Assembly: GCA_963785585.1 (NCBI GenBank) | Contig: CAWAVW010000003.1 | Span: 186,001 to 250,000 of the forward strand | From: Palsa-295 sp963785585 | GTDB taxonomy: Bacteria; Acidobacteriota; Terriglobia; Acidiferrales; UBA7541 | Length of the DNA stretch: 64,000 nucleotides | Direction of reading: 5' to 3' | In this document: piece by piece, positions 17,186-27,228 of the stretch | How the letters are laid out: every line of letters begins with the position of its first letter | Numbering within the stretch: position 1 is the first letter of the stretch | Made by a program: the position numbers and the translations under genes | The notes under the pieces: model-generated | Told to the model about the DNA's origin: nothing | The model's database searches: none | The model's input: the letters and a program-made list of their open reading frames with translations, nothing else

Positions 17186-18238
17186 TTAGTTGCCGATATA
17201 TCGCGCATAGAGCGACCGAGCCACGGCGGGATCATGCGTCCCTTTCACGATCGCTCGCCCATCTGCAAAGACGGTCATCTCGTAGGGCGCGGCTTCAAAG
17301 CGCAGCAAGTGCTCGTTTCGCCGCACCGATCCGTTTGCCGTTGCTCCCAGACGTTTTCCCAGCTCCGCCAGGTCGATCCGCCGCCCGCGCTGATGAATCT
17401 GCACCGAATCCCGCCCGCACATCGAAATATGCGGTTGCGCGCTTCCACGCAAATATTTCAGTTCGCGGCGCACACAAGCGCGGCAGTCTGGATTTCGCGC
17501 CACGCGAATGGATTGAAACTTTCCCGTCCACACATCGCACGAAATCAGGCGTCCGTTCAGCGCCCCGACCTTGCCTGCCAGCAGTTTCGTCGCTTCCGCC
17601 GCCTGGATCGACGCGACCACACCCACCGCAGCGTTTAACACGCCCGCTGTGTCGCACGTATCTTCCGCGCCCAGCACTGCGCCATCGGCCTTCGTTCCGT
17701 GTTCCGGCGATTCCAACAAACACGCCAGGCAAGCCGTTTCTCCGGGCAAAATCGCCATCGTCACGCCGTAGCTGCCCACTGCCGCCGCGTAAATCCACGG
17801 CACTCCCATGGAAATCGCCGCATCATTCAACAGCAGCCGCGTTTCAAAATTGTCGGTTCCATCCACGATCAGGGGAAACTCGCCCAGCAATTCCTCTGCA
17901 TTTTCCGATGTCACATCCTCCACAATTCCTTCCACCCGCACGTCGGAATTGATCGCCCTCAGCCGCCGTTCGGCCGCCACCGCTTTCGGCAATGCTTCCC
18001 GCGCATCCGCTTCCTCGAAGAGCGTTTGCCGCTGCAGGTTGGACGCCTCCACAAAGTCCCGATCGACGATGCGCAGACGCCCTACCCCGGCTCGTACCAG
18101 TAAATTTGCGCTCGCCGTTCCCAGCGCGCCGCACCCCACCAATACCGCGCTCGATGCGAGCAGTTTTTCCTGCCCTGCTTCGCCCAGTCCCTCAAACAAA
18201 ATCTGTCGGGAATACTTTTCGCGTTGTTCGGGAGTCAT
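17186..18238 (-). CDS. ThiF/MoeB/HesA-family adenylyltransferase
   Basis: E1-like enzyme (350 aa) that adenylates the C-terminal Gly-Gly of a ubiquitin-like sulfur carrier (MoaD or ThiS type). The opening YSRQILFEGLGEAGQEKL is standard, followed by the nucleotide loop GCGALGT, DRDFVEASNLQRQTLF and the Asp in IVDGTDNFETRLLLND. Two CxxC pairs (CLAC and CRAC) should bind the structural zinc. CDTAGVLNAAVGVVASIQAAEATKLLAG matches MoeB/ThiF. The C-terminal 80 residues replace the rhodanese domain seen in some MoeB proteins with a short sequence of unclear fold. Whether it serves molybdopterin or thiamine synthesis cannot be decided; modABC lies 8 kb away but no moa or thi gene is adjacent. Confidence 0.85.
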   Translation of the reverse strand: MTPEQREKYSRQILFEGLGEAGQEKLLASSAVLVGCGALGTASANLLVRAGVGRLRIVDRDFVEASNLQRQTLFEEADAREALPKAVAAERRLRAINSDVRVEGIVEDVTSENAEELLGEFPLIVDGTDNFETRLLLNDAAISMGVPWIYAAAVGSYGVTMAILPGETACLACLLESPEHGTKADGAVLGAEDTCDTAGVLNAAVGVVASIQAAEATKLLAGKVGALNGRLISCDVWTGKFQSIRVARNPDCRACVRRELKYLRGSAQPHISMCGRDSVQIHQRGRRIDLAELGKRLGATANGSVRRNEHLLRFEAAPYEMTVFADGRAIVKGTHDPAVARSLYARYIGN

Positions 18239-18367
18239 CGTTCTATGAATCGCACGGTTCGCGCTGGCGAAACCCTTTCAGTATGCGTAGAAGCTCAAGC
18301 ATAGCGCCTTTTCGCGTCCGGCAGGCAACGCGCCTATGCTAACCTTCCGTCTTAACCTTCTGGTCGC

Positions 18368-21300
18368 ATGATAAACGCCCTGATTTCATCGTTTCGACGA
18401 GCGCGCCCGAATCGGTCTGCCGCTGCTTTCCTCGGCATGCTGTTATGCGGTTTTTCCCTCTCTTCGCGCGTCTCCGCTCAATCCGGTCCCGAGCCGATCA
18501 ATGCCTCCCAGGCTGCCGGTCTCGAGGGCCAGATCGTCTCCGAAATTCGGATCGTCGAAGCCTCTGGCAACGTACTCCGCACCCCTCCGTCCAGCCTGCC
18601 GTTGGTCGTCGGAAAGCCTTTCGATTTTGCCTCGGAGCGGGAAGCCCTTAGGGCGCTCTATCGCTCCGGCGACTATGCTGATATTCAAGTGAACGCCGTC
18701 TCGCAGTCAGGCGGTGTTCGAATCGATTTCTCCGTCCGCCGGAATTTCTACAACAACGTCGTGCGGGTCGAAGGTTTAAAGGAGCCGCCCACCGAAGCGG
18801 CTGCCCAGGCCTCTCTGCGCCTCACTCTCGGCGAAGCCTTTCGCGAAACCTCGCTCCGCGACGCCATCGAGCGCCTCAAAGATACTCTGCATAGTGAAGG
18901 ACTGTTCAAAGCGGAAGTCACATGGAAACTTACTCCGCACGAAGAGACCCGCCAGATGGACGTGCTTGTCACGGTCGTTCCCGGTCCGCGCGCCACAATC
19001 GGCTCTTTCATTGTAAAAAATCAAACGCCCTACCCGGATGCAGAACTGATCAGCCGCTCGAAGATCAAATTAAAGAACACCCTTACCACCGCCCGCGTCA
19101 CCCGCGCGACGCAGCGCTTGAAAAAATATCTCGTGAACCAGGGATATCTCGGTGCCGGCGTGCTGATCACCGCTGGCGATTTCAATCCGGCCTCTGACCA
19201 GGTGCCGCTGCAATATTCTGTCACGGCGGGCCCGCGCGTCCGCGTCACCATCACCGGCGCGAAAATCGGCAAAGATAAACTTCGCCAGCTCGTTCCTGTG
19301 TACGCTGAAGGCGCCGTCGATGACGACCTGCTCCAGGAAGGACGCCGCAACGTTCGCGACTATTTTCAGCGCCAGGGATATTTTCAAGCCGATGTCGAGG
19401 TCAGTTCCCACGACGACGCCGGCCTTCACGAACGCGTCATCAGTTACAACGTCACTCCCGGCGATCGCTACCGATTGATCGGTGTAAAATTCGAAGGGAA
19501 CAAATACTTCGGTCGCGATCTTCTCGAAAGCCGCCTGGCCCTGCAGCCCGCTTCGTTTGCATCGCAGGGCCGTTTCAGCCAAAACCTGGTTCGCGCCGAC
19601 GCGGACTCCATCCACAATCTCTACCTCTCGAACGGTTTTCTCGATGCCCAGGTCACATCCACCGTGGACGAAACTTACCAGGGCAAGAAGGGCAATCTCT
19701 TCGTTACGTTCAAAATCGCGGAAGGCGCGCAGACTCGCGTTCAGAGTCTTAGCGTCGCCGGTAATCACGCTCTTTCAACGGAAACGCTTCTCGGCGTCGT
19801 TGGTTCGTCGCCGGGGCAGCCCTACTCCGCCGCGGGCGTCGCCAGCGACCGCAACAACATCCTCGCCATGTATTACAACGAAGGTTTTCCCGAAGCTCAT
19901 TTTCAGGAAACCGTCACGCCCGGTGCGGCGCCCAACGAAGTTCGTCTCGATTACAACATCTCCGAAGGACCCAGGATTGAAGTCGCCAAAGTTTTGCTCA
20001 CGGGCTACAAATATACGCGCCAATCCGTCATTGCTCGTCAGGTCGTCATCGAGCCCGGTGGCCCGCTTCGCGAAGGCGATGTCGTCGAAACGCAGCGCCA
20101 ACTTTACAATCTCGGGGTTTTCACGCGGGTTCAAATCGCCCCACAAAATCCCGCCGGTACCGATCCCGATAAGGTGATGGTCGTGGACGTTCAGGAAGGC
20201 AGCCGCTACACCATTGGCTACGGTTTCGGATTCGAAGTGCTTCGCACCGCCGGAGCCAGCAACAATCCCAATGCCACCTCAATCTCCGCCAGCCCGCGCG
20301 GCATTTTTGAGATCGCGCGTTCCAATATGTTTGGCAGAGCGCAGACTCTTTCCTTCAAGGCTCGCGCCAGTACGCTTCAATATCGCGCCCTCATCGCCTA
20401 CACCGCCGACGATTTCCTCGGCTACAAATCCCTCAGCGCCTCCCTCACCGGCTTTGCCGATAAGACTCTCGATGTGGACACCTTCACGTCGGTCCGCTAT
20501 GAAGGCGCGTTCCAGGTCACCCAAAAGCTTTCTCCGGCCAGTTCCATTCTCTATCGCTATTTTTTCCGCCGTGTGGTCGCGACCAACCTCAACGGCACCA
20601 TCTCGCCTGACGAGATTCCGCTCTACAGCCAACCGACCCTGGTATCCGGTTTTGGCATCACCTACGCGCGCGACCGCCGCGACAATCCCACCGAAGCAAA
20701 GCGCGGCACCTTCAACACCGTCGATCTCAGCGTCGCCTCCAAGACTCTCGGCTCCAGCGCCAGTTTCATCCGCGGATTTTTCCAGAATTCGTCCTTCTAC
20801 TCTTTCGGACGTGACTTCGTTTTCGCGCGCTCCACTCGCTTTGGCATCGAACAGGTTTTCGGTGACAGCAGCGAAATCGATGTCCCCCTCCCGGAACGTT
20901 TTTTCGCCGGCGGCGGCCAGTCGCTTCGAGGCTTCAGCTTGAACCAAGCCGGTCCGCGGGACCCAACCACCGGATTTCCCATCGGCGGTCTTGCGCTTCT
21001 TGTTTTCAATCAGGAACTTCGCTTTCCCATGAAGCTGCCCGTCATCGGCAATCGCCTTGGCGGAACGATCTTCTACGATGGCGGCAACGTTTTTTCCGAC
21101 GTGAACCACATCAATCTCGACTGGAAATCGAAATCCGATACCGAGCTGAATTATTTCACCCACACGGTCGGATTCGGCGTGCGCTATCCCACGCCCATCG
21201 GCCCGGTTCGCGTGGACATTGGGTACTTGCTCAATCCCGCCCAGTATCCCGCGACCGCCTGCGAAGCGCCCACTTACCCGCAGCCGATCCCGTGTCCGCC

Positions 21301-21373
21301 GCAGTACGAAATCACTCGCACCTATACGCTTCCCCACATCGGATTTTCTTTTAACATCGGGGCGGTGTTCTAG
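18368..21373 (+). CDS. Omp85-family outer membrane assembly protein with about seven POTRA repeats
   Basis: A 1001-residue outer membrane protein of the BamA/TamA family. After a signal peptide (about 1-38) I count seven successive POTRA-like beta-alpha-alpha-beta-beta units, at roughly 54-126, 127-207, 208-289, 290-366, 367-454, 455-534 and 535-611, most containing the G[YFL]-motif (RSGDYADIQV, NQGYLGAGV, RQGYFQADV, SNGFLDAQV, NEGFPEAHF, NLGVFTRVQI). The barrel follows from about 612; it has the conserved loop-6 SLRGF and ends in Phe. BamA normally has five POTRA domains and TamA three. It overlaps the next gene by one base (TAGTG), and that gene overlaps tamB, so the three form one unit. 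It may be the TamA-like partner of TamB or the cell's main BamA; sequence alone does not decide. Confidence 0.9.
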   Translation: MINALISSFRRARPNRSAAAFLGMLLCGFSLSSRVSAQSGPEPINASQAAGLEGQIVSEIRIVEASGNVLRTPPSSLPLVVGKPFDFASEREALRALYRSGDYADIQVNAVSQSGGVRIDFSVRRNFYNNVVRVEGLKEPPTEAAAQASLRLTLGEAFRETSLRDAIERLKDTLHSEGLFKAEVTWKLTPHEETRQMDVLVTVVPGPRATIGSFIVKNQTPYPDAELISRSKIKLKNTLTTARVTRATQRLKKYLVNQGYLGAGVLITAGDFNPASDQVPLQYSVTAGPRVRVTITGAKIGKDKLRQLVPVYAEGAVDDDLLQEGRRNVRDYFQRQGYFQADVEVSSHDDAGLHERVISYNVTPGDRYRLIGVKFEGNKYFGRDLLESRLALQPASFASQGRFSQNLVRADADSIHNLYLSNGFLDAQVTSTVDETYQGKKGNLFVTFKIAEGAQTRVQSLSVAGNHALSTETLLGVVGSSPGQPYSAAGVASDRNNILAMYYNEGFPEAHFQETVTPGAAPNEVRLDYNISEGPRIEVAKVLLTGYKYTRQSVIARQVVIEPGGPLREGDVVETQRQLYNLGVFTRVQIAPQNPAGTDPDKVMVVDVQEGSRYTIGYGFGFEVLRTAGASNNPNATSISASPRGIFEIARSNMFGRAQTLSFKARASTLQYRALIAYTADDFLGYKSLSASLTGFADKTLDVDTFTSVRYEGAFQVTQKLSPASSILYRYFFRRVVATNLNGTISPDEIPLYSQPTLVSGFGITYARDRRDNPTEAKRGTFNTVDLSVASKTLGSSASFIRGFFQNSSFYSFGRDFVFARSTRFGIEQVFGDSSEIDVPLPERFFAGGGQSLRGFSLNQAGPRDPTTGFPIGGLALLVFNQELRFPMKLPVIGNRLGGTIFYDGGNVFSDVNHINLDWKSKSDTELNYFTHTVGFGVRYPTPIGPVRVDIGYLLNPAQYPATACEAPTYPQPIPCPPQYEITRTYTLPHIGFSFNIGAVF

Positions 21374-22119
21374 TGCATCGTCCCGCCGTCCATTTCGCGT
21401 CGTTGTTCGGTCTCGTCGTTCTGCTCGTCGGTGCGGCGCAGGCGCGCGCATCGGTCCGTTCGCACTCGCTCGTCGCCTCCCGCGCAATCGTTGAGCCCCA
21501 ACAGCAAAGTATCGACGGCGTCGCCGCGCGCATTGAAGACGACATCATCACCGAAAGCGAGCTCCGCGAGCTCGCCGCTTTCCAAATGCTCGTGGACGGC
21601 AAATCGAAACCTCGCCTCGATCTGATCCGCGAGCTTGCCGACCAGTGGATTATCGCCAGCGAAGCGAAAGCCGCTCGTTACGCCCCTCCTCCTCCGCAAG
21701 ACGTTGACCTGGCCGTCGCCAACTTCGAAAAGCAGTTTCATTCGCCGGAAGAATATCGCGACCGCTGCGCGCAGGCCGGCATCAGCGCCGCCGCCGTTCG
21801 CCGCCTGATTGCCGAGGAACTCTATCTCAACCGCTTCATGGATTATCGCTTTCGCGCCGCCGCGCAGGTCAGCGACGAAGCCGTCGAAGCCTACTACCGC
21901 GATGAATTCGCGCCGCAACTGAAAGCGCAAAATCAGCCGGTTCCGCCGCTCGACGACGTGGACGACAACATCCGCGAGGTCCTGATCCAGCGCACCATCA
22001 GCGAGCGCGCCCAGAAATGGCTGGATGAAACGCGCGACCGCCTGAAACTCGACATCGTCTCTCAGAATCCTGCACCGCCGGCAGCCCAATCCGCCACACC
22101 CACGGGCGGACCACAATGA
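21373..22119 (+). CDS. SurA N-terminal-like periplasmic chaperone without PPIase domain
   Basis: A 248-residue exported protein. The GTG start shares its first base with the stop of the Omp85 gene (TAGTG). After a signal peptide (about 1-26, ending AQARA) the body resembles the SurA N-terminal chaperone domain: IDGVAARIEDDIITESELRE, a helical stretch with LIRELADQWIIASEAKA, NFEKQFHSPEEYRDRCAQAGIS, LIAEELYLNRFMDYRF, and VSDEAVEAYYRDEF. There is no parvulin domain. The C-terminus is Pro/Ala/Gln-rich. Placement between an Omp85 protein and TamB suggests a role in delivering unfolded outer-membrane proteins to this machinery. The family call is by pattern and moderately sure. Confidence 0.75.
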   Translation: MHRPAVHFASLFGLVVLLVGAAQARASVRSHSLVASRAIVEPQQQSIDGVAARIEDDIITESELRELAAFQMLVDGKSKPRLDLIRELADQWIIASEAKAARYAPPPPQDVDLAVANFEKQFHSPEEYRDRCAQAGISAAAVRRLIAEELYLNRFMDYRFRAAAQVSDEAVEAYYRDEFAPQLKAQNQPVPPLDDVDDNIREVLIQRTISERAQKWLDETRDRLKLDIVSQNPAPPAAQSATPTGGPQ

Positions 22120-25100
22120 TCAAACGCTGGCTTCGCCGATGTTCGATCGCCATGCTCGCGCTGGTGCTGCTCGCCGGGATCGTGCTGTTCGCCCTCACCA
22201 CATCCTTTTTTCAGCATGTCGTACGGAACGCAATCGTCCGCCAACTCGAGGACCGCACCGGCGCGCGCGTCGAGATGGGCGGATTTCACCTGCACCCATT
22301 TTCTCTTCGCGCCGAAATCGACAATCTTACCCTTCACGGCCTCGAGCCCGCCTCCACCCCGCCGCTTTTTCACGCCGAACGGCTGGACGTCAGCCTGAAA
22401 ATTCTTTCCTTCTTTGGGCGCGAGATCAGGCTCGACAAACTCACCGTCCAGCGTCCCCAATTCTCCTTGCAGGTCAGCAAATCCGGCGCCAACAACATCC
22501 CCACGCCGCGGGTTCCGCCCAGTTCCACTCCTTGGCAGCAAACGCTCTTCAACCTCCGCATCGCCCATCTCGACATTCGGGATGGCGGCGCTCTGATCAA
22601 CAATCAGAAATATCCGCTCAGCGCCCGCGGTGAGAATTTTCAGTTTCACTTGATGTACGACCATCCGCTTTCCGGAGCCGATTCCTACGCCGGCAATTTC
22701 CAGTGGGCGCAAATTGCAGTCGATATTCCCCGCGATTCGCCCTTCCGCTTCGACACCTCCGCGAAATTCACTCTTCACCGGGATTCCTTCGAACTCGACG
22801 ATTTTAGTCTCAAGCTCCCGCACTCGGAGCTGAACCTTCGCGCCGAACTCTCGAGCTTCGCCCAGCCCGCTTGGGATTTTCACTACCGCGGCACTTTATC
22901 TCTGGCAGACGTCCGCACCATCGTTCGCCAGCCGCTTGTGCCGGACGGTATCACCGACTTTTCCGGTACCGCCCGTTACGCCTCCCATGAATGGACCGGC
23001 AGCGGCCACTACTCCGGTCACGACATCAAGTTGCCTTACGAATGGTTTCACGCGACCGGCCTCAGCTCCTGGGGCGACTACGAAATCGCCGGGCAACAAC
23101 TGGTCGTCCCCAATTTCAACGTTCGCGCGCTGGAAGGCGCTCTCGACGGTCGTGTCGAGATGGATATGAAAACGCTCGCCTTTCGAACCCAGACTCACTT
23201 TCATCAGGCCAGCCTCTCCGATGCATTCACGGCCGTGAACAACGAAAGTTTCCCGATCAGCGCTCTCCGCTGGGAAGGCGACATCGACGTCGTCTCCGTC
23301 AACACCTGGGTTTCCGACTTTCAGCATTTCCGCACCAAGGGAGATTCTCGCTGGACGCCCCCGGCCGTTCTCGATCCCGGCATGATTCCCGTCAGCGCGC
23401 TGGTTCATTTCGATTACATCGACGACGCTCGCGTCATCACTCTCACCGATAGTGAAATCACCACGCCGAGCACTCACTTGGCATTTTCCGGATTTCTCGG
23501 AGCCAAGGACTCCACTCTCGATCTGAAACTCAATTCTTCCGAAGTAAAAGACTGGGATCATTTCATCAACGCTCTCATCGATCCAGACGCCGTTCCCGTT
23601 CCCATCACCGGCCAGCTCGAATTCGCCGGCCGCGTTCTCGGCCCGCTCGCCGGCCCCAGCTTTGCCGGCCGCGTTCATGCCACGCACGCGCTTTACGACA
23701 CCTACTTCCTGGACGACATTCAAGGCGACCTCGATTATTCCGTGGACTCGTTTCGACTCGCCAAGACCACGATTCGGCGCGGTGAGACCACGGCCACGCT
23801 CGATGTAGCTCTATATTTCGACGGCGAGTGGAGCTTCACTCCGCAAAGCCTGTGGAGCGTAGAAGGGGCCACCCAACATGCCGCAAGTGCCGACATCCAG
23901 GCGTTGCTCGGCACGAATTATCCGGTCACCGCGTCGGTCTCCGGCACGTTTCGCGCTGGCGGTTCGCGCGCAGAGCCTGTCTTCGACGCGAGCGTTGAGC
24001 TCGCTGACATTCAGACCAAAGGTTACCGCTTCGATTCGTTCACGGGTCAGCTCCACTTCGCGAACGACGAAATGCGGGTCACTCGAGCCCAGCTTCGCCG
24101 CAAAGATGGCCGCATTTCCGGGGACGCCCTGTATCGCCCGACCGAGCAAACCACCGAGTTCAACCTCGCCGGCACCGGAATCGCACTCGACGAAATCCAG
24201 ATGATTCAGACCGCCTCCGTCCCTCTCGGTGGCACCGTGGACTTCAATCTTCGCGGCAATGGCCCCATCACCGCGCCCGTCGGCCAGGGAGATATCCACG
24301 TGATCTCCCTCAAAGTCGGCGCCGACCAGCAGGGCGATTTCATCGGCCAGGTGATTTCAGACGGTCAGCATGTTCGCCTGACCGTCAGCTCGGAAAAATC
24401 GAATGGCGCCTTGCGCGGGGAAGTCGTCGTTGGGCTCAACTCCGACCGCGAAATTTCCGGCAAGCTCGTCGTCACCCAATTCGATCTCGATCCTCTTTTG
24501 AAAACCGGCCTTCACCTGAAAAACGTCACTCGCCAGAGTTCCGTGGACGGCGAATTTACGATCGCCGGCAGCCTCCATGCGCCCGACTCCATTGTCATGA
24601 ATGCCGACATTGCTCACATTTCCTTCGACTACCTCTTCATTTCTCTGCGCAACGACGGGCCCATCAAATTTTCTTATCGCCGAAACGAAGTAAAAATCGA
24701 TCAGGCGCACATCACCGGCCCGAACAGCAATTTCGACATCACCGGGTCTGCTCGTTTCGATCGCGACCGCCCCATCCATGTGAACGTCACGGGCGACGTC
24801 AATCTCGGCCTTTTGAAAGGCGTGCTCCCCGACTTGCAAGCTGCCGGAAAAGCCGACGTAAACGTAGCCATTCAAGGCACTCTTTCGAAGCCGCGAATCA
24901 CCGGCCGGGCCAAAGTGCAGGACGCTTCTGCCATCTACGCCGAATCTCCGGTCGGTCTCAGCCACGTGAATGGCGAACTCGTCTTTGACAGCAGCCGCTT
25001 GCTTTTCGACAATCTCGTCGCCGAATCCGGCGGCGGCCAGCTTTCGCTCAGCGGCAGCGTCACCTACGGGGAAGACGGTCCGGTCCGCTACGAAATTTCC

Positions 25101-26054
25101 GCCAAGACCAATCAAGTCCGCGTCCGTTATCCCGCGGGAATGAGCTGGCTCGTCGGCGGCACCTTGCAATTATCGGGAACCACGGATGCGGCAATTCTAA
25201 GCGGCAACGTCGAACTCAAGCGCTTGCTGTTCGCGGAAGGCGTGGACATCAGCTCCTTCTTCAGCGCCTCGCCCGATTCCAGCGCAGCTTCGACCTCCGC
25301 TTTCATGCGGAACCTTACCTTTGACGTCGCCAGCCACACCGCTCCCGGTGCCCGCATCGAATGGGCCGGCGCGCAGGTGGAAATCGACAGTGATCTCCAC
25401 CTGCGCGGCACGCCCGATCGCCCGATTTTGTTGGGCCACATTCACTTGCTCGGCGGGGAAATGTCGTTTCGTGGAAACACGTTTGCGCTCACGCGCGGAG
25501 ACATCAATTTCGCAAATCCGTTTCAGCTCGATCCGGAGCTCAACATCGAAGCAACCTCAACCATCAGCCAATACCAGGTGACCATCAACTTTTCCGGCCG
25601 CGCCAGCAAACTCTCGCTCAGCTATCGTTCCGATCCTCCGCTGCCCGACACTGACATCGTCGCTCTTCTCGCGCTGGGCACCACCGGAGAAGAAAGCGCC
25701 CTGCGCTCCACCGGCGCGGCCGGGGGCCAAAACTACGGCGCCACCGCGCTGCTCTCCGAAGCCATCTCCAGCGGCCTCGGCGGACGCATCGAGCATCTTT
25801 TCGGGATCAGCCACTTCCGCGTCGATCCGTTTCTCGCCGGCACCACCACAGAATCCAACGCATCCGCTCGCGTCACCATCGAGCAGCAGGTCACGCGCGA
25901 CCTGACCATCACGTATTCTTCCAACGCTGCATCCGATCAGCAGCAGCTCATTCAAGTCGAGTACCACGTGAAACGCGATCTCTCGATCGTCTTCCTTCGC
26001 GACATCAACGGCACATATGGCCTCGACATCAAATTCATTCGCCACTTCCATTAA
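22116..26054 (+). CDS. tamB: TamB-like translocation and assembly module protein
   Basis: A 1312-residue inner-membrane-anchored, periplasm-spanning protein. The ATG overlaps the previous stop (ATGA). One N-terminal membrane helix (about 9-32) precedes an AsmA-like start (GARVEMGGFHLHPFSLRAEIDNLTLHGL). The long middle is amphipathic beta-strand repeats, as in AsmA-like bridge proteins. The C-terminal 350 residues carry the TamB/DUF490 pattern, including RGDINFANPFQLDPELNIEA, LSYRSDPPLPDTDIVALLALG and VEYHVKRDLSIVFLRD. Such proteins work with an Omp85 partner in outer-membrane protein insertion and in phospholipid transport. Here the partner is the gene two positions upstream in the same operon. 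Confidence 0.92.
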   Translation: MIKRWLRRCSIAMLALVLLAGIVLFALTTSFFQHVVRNAIVRQLEDRTGARVEMGGFHLHPFSLRAEIDNLTLHGLEPASTPPLFHAERLDVSLKILSFFGREIRLDKLTVQRPQFSLQVSKSGANNIPTPRVPPSSTPWQQTLFNLRIAHLDIRDGGALINNQKYPLSARGENFQFHLMYDHPLSGADSYAGNFQWAQIAVDIPRDSPFRFDTSAKFTLHRDSFELDDFSLKLPHSELNLRAELSSFAQPAWDFHYRGTLSLADVRTIVRQPLVPDGITDFSGTARYASHEWTGSGHYSGHDIKLPYEWFHATGLSSWGDYEIAGQQLVVPNFNVRALEGALDGRVEMDMKTLAFRTQTHFHQASLSDAFTAVNNESFPISALRWEGDIDVVSVNTWVSDFQHFRTKGDSRWTPPAVLDPGMIPVSALVHFDYIDDARVITLTDSEITTPSTHLAFSGFLGAKDSTLDLKLNSSEVKDWDHFINALIDPDAVPVPITGQLEFAGRVLGPLAGPSFAGRVHATHALYDTYFLDDIQGDLDYSVDSFRLAKTTIRRGETTATLDVALYFDGEWSFTPQSLWSVEGATQHAASADIQALLGTNYPVTASVSGTFRAGGSRAEPVFDASVELADIQTKGYRFDSFTGQLHFANDEMRVTRAQLRRKDGRISGDALYRPTEQTTEFNLAGTGIALDEIQMIQTASVPLGGTVDFNLRGNGPITAPVGQGDIHVISLKVGADQQGDFIGQVISDGQHVRLTVSSEKSNGALRGEVVVGLNSDREISGKLVVTQFDLDPLLKTGLHLKNVTRQSSVDGEFTIAGSLHAPDSIVMNADIAHISFDYLFISLRNDGPIKFSYRRNEVKIDQAHITGPNSNFDITGSARFDRDRPIHVNVTGDVNLGLLKGVLPDLQAAGKADVNVAIQGTLSKPRITGRAKVQDASAIYAESPVGLSHVNGELVFDSSRLLFDNLVAESGGGQLSLSGSVTYGEDGPVRYEISAKTNQVRVRYPAGMSWLVGGTLQLSGTTDAAILSGNVELKRLLFAEGVDISSFFSASPDSSAASTSAFMRNLTFDVASHTAPGARIEWAGAQVEIDSDLHLRGTPDRPILLGHIHLLGGEMSFRGNTFALTRGDINFANPFQLDPELNIEATSTISQYQVTINFSGRASKLSLSYRSDPPLPDTDIVALLALGTTGEESALRSTGAAGGQNYGATALLSEAISSGLGGRIEHLFGISHFRVDPFLAGTTTESNASARVTIEQQVTRDLTITYSSNAASDQQQLIQVEYHVKRDLSIVFLRDINGTYGLDIKFIRHFH

Positions 26055-26148
26055 CCAACAGTCATTTCCAATTCGGGCAGCGAACGGCCCATTTTCATCG
26101 GAATCCAACTCCTTGGTGGCCGCAACGGCTCAGACTTTTCTGTTGCCC

Positions 26149-27228
26149 TCACGAATCCATCAGGAAAACATCTTCCGCGGCTATCGCTAGCATCCAGGGT
26201 TGCTCCTCGCCGCGTACCCGCGTCCATTCCTCCTTCGTCCACTCCGCCTGCAACTCAATCTCATCGCGCGCTCTTTCTGTCTCGCGCGTCCGCAAAAACA
26301 CGGTCATCCCAAACGGCGTCTCTGCGATGTTCGCCAGCCAGCAGGGAACTACGTTCTCGCGCGACGCCCTGTCTTCTTTGATAGGCATCCGCACAACGTG
26401 GTGCGCCCGTATTCCCGCAAATCGCGTCGCCGCGTTCGCCGCTCGCGCTCCCCGTAACTGGATTCCCCAGTCCGTCGCGAAAAAACTTCCGTCCCCATTC
26501 GCTTGCACGCGCGAAATATTCTTGCATCCCGTCAGTCTCGCCACTTCCGCGCTCGCCGGTCGCCGGAATATTTCTTCCTTTCTTCCCAGCGACGCCACTT
26601 GACCCCGCTGCAACACCAGCAACTCTTCGCTCATCCGGTAAGCTTCCTCGATGTTGTGCGTCACCATCAGCGCCGGACGCCGGTACGCGGCGAACGTCTC
26701 TTGTAGCAGCAATGAAATCCGGCTTCTCAAATGAGTATCCAGCGCCGAAAGCGGTTCATCGAGCAGCAATCCTTGCGGTCGCGTCGCCAGTGCCCTCGCC
26801 AGCGCCACTCGCTGCTGCTCTCCGCCCGATAGCTCTTTCGGGTAGCGGTTCCCGATCGTTTCGATCTGCATTTGAGCGCTCAGCGCTCGCGTCTGCTCTT
26901 CTCGCTCCGTCGCCGTCACATCCGCCATCCCAAACGCGACGTTCTCCGCAACGCTCCGATGTGGAAACAGCGCGTAATTCTGAAACAGCATCCCAACAGC
27001 GCGCTCTCGCGCCGGCAAATCCACTCCGCTGTCGGAATCAAACAGAACGCGATCGTTCAACACAATCCGCCCTCGCTCCGGCTTCTCCAGTCCCGCGATG
27101 CATCGCAGCAGCATCGTCTTTCCCGCACCGGACGCCCCCAAAATGCTCAGCGGCCGGTCCACTGCCGCAAACTCCACGCCGAGCGTGAACTCGGCCAGCC
27201 TCTTTTCGATCGCAACCGACAGCGGCAT
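26149..27228 (-). CDS. modC: Molybdate ABC transporter ATP-binding protein
   Basis: ATPase subunit of a molybdate importer, 359 residues. Walker A GASGAGKT, Q-loop FQNYALFP, signature LSGGEQQRVALARAL, Walker B GLLLDEPLSALD and the His-loop MVTHN are present. The C-terminal region (about 240-359) is in the position of the TOBE/molybdate-binding domain but is divergent. The start at 27228 overlaps the modB stop (TGATG); the longer frame to 27483 runs antisense-like through modB and is not credible. Last gene of modABC. CysA-type or other oxyanion specificity is possible but the ModA partner favours molybdate. Confidence 0.9.
   Translation of the reverse strand: MPLSVAIEKRLAEFTLGVEFAAVDRPLSILGASGAGKTMLLRCIAGLEKPERGRIVLNDRVLFDSDSGVDLPARERAVGMLFQNYALFPHRSVAENVAFGMADVTATEREEQTRALSAQMQIETIGNRYPKELSGGEQQRVALARALATRPQGLLLDEPLSALDTHLRSRISLLLQETFAAYRRPALMVTHNIEEAYRMSEELLVLQRGQVASLGRKEEIFRRPASAEVARLTGCKNISRVQANGDGSFFATDWGIQLRGARAANAATRFAGIRAHHVVRMPIKEDRASRENVVPCWLANIAETPFGMTVFLRTRETERARDEIELQAEWTKEEWTRVRGEEQPWMLAIAAEDVFLMDS

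Noticed and set aside
20279..21487. 402-residue open frame opposite the Omp85 gene
   Set aside because: Antisense of the barrel region; no signal, motif or ribosome site, and the sense frame is clearly real.
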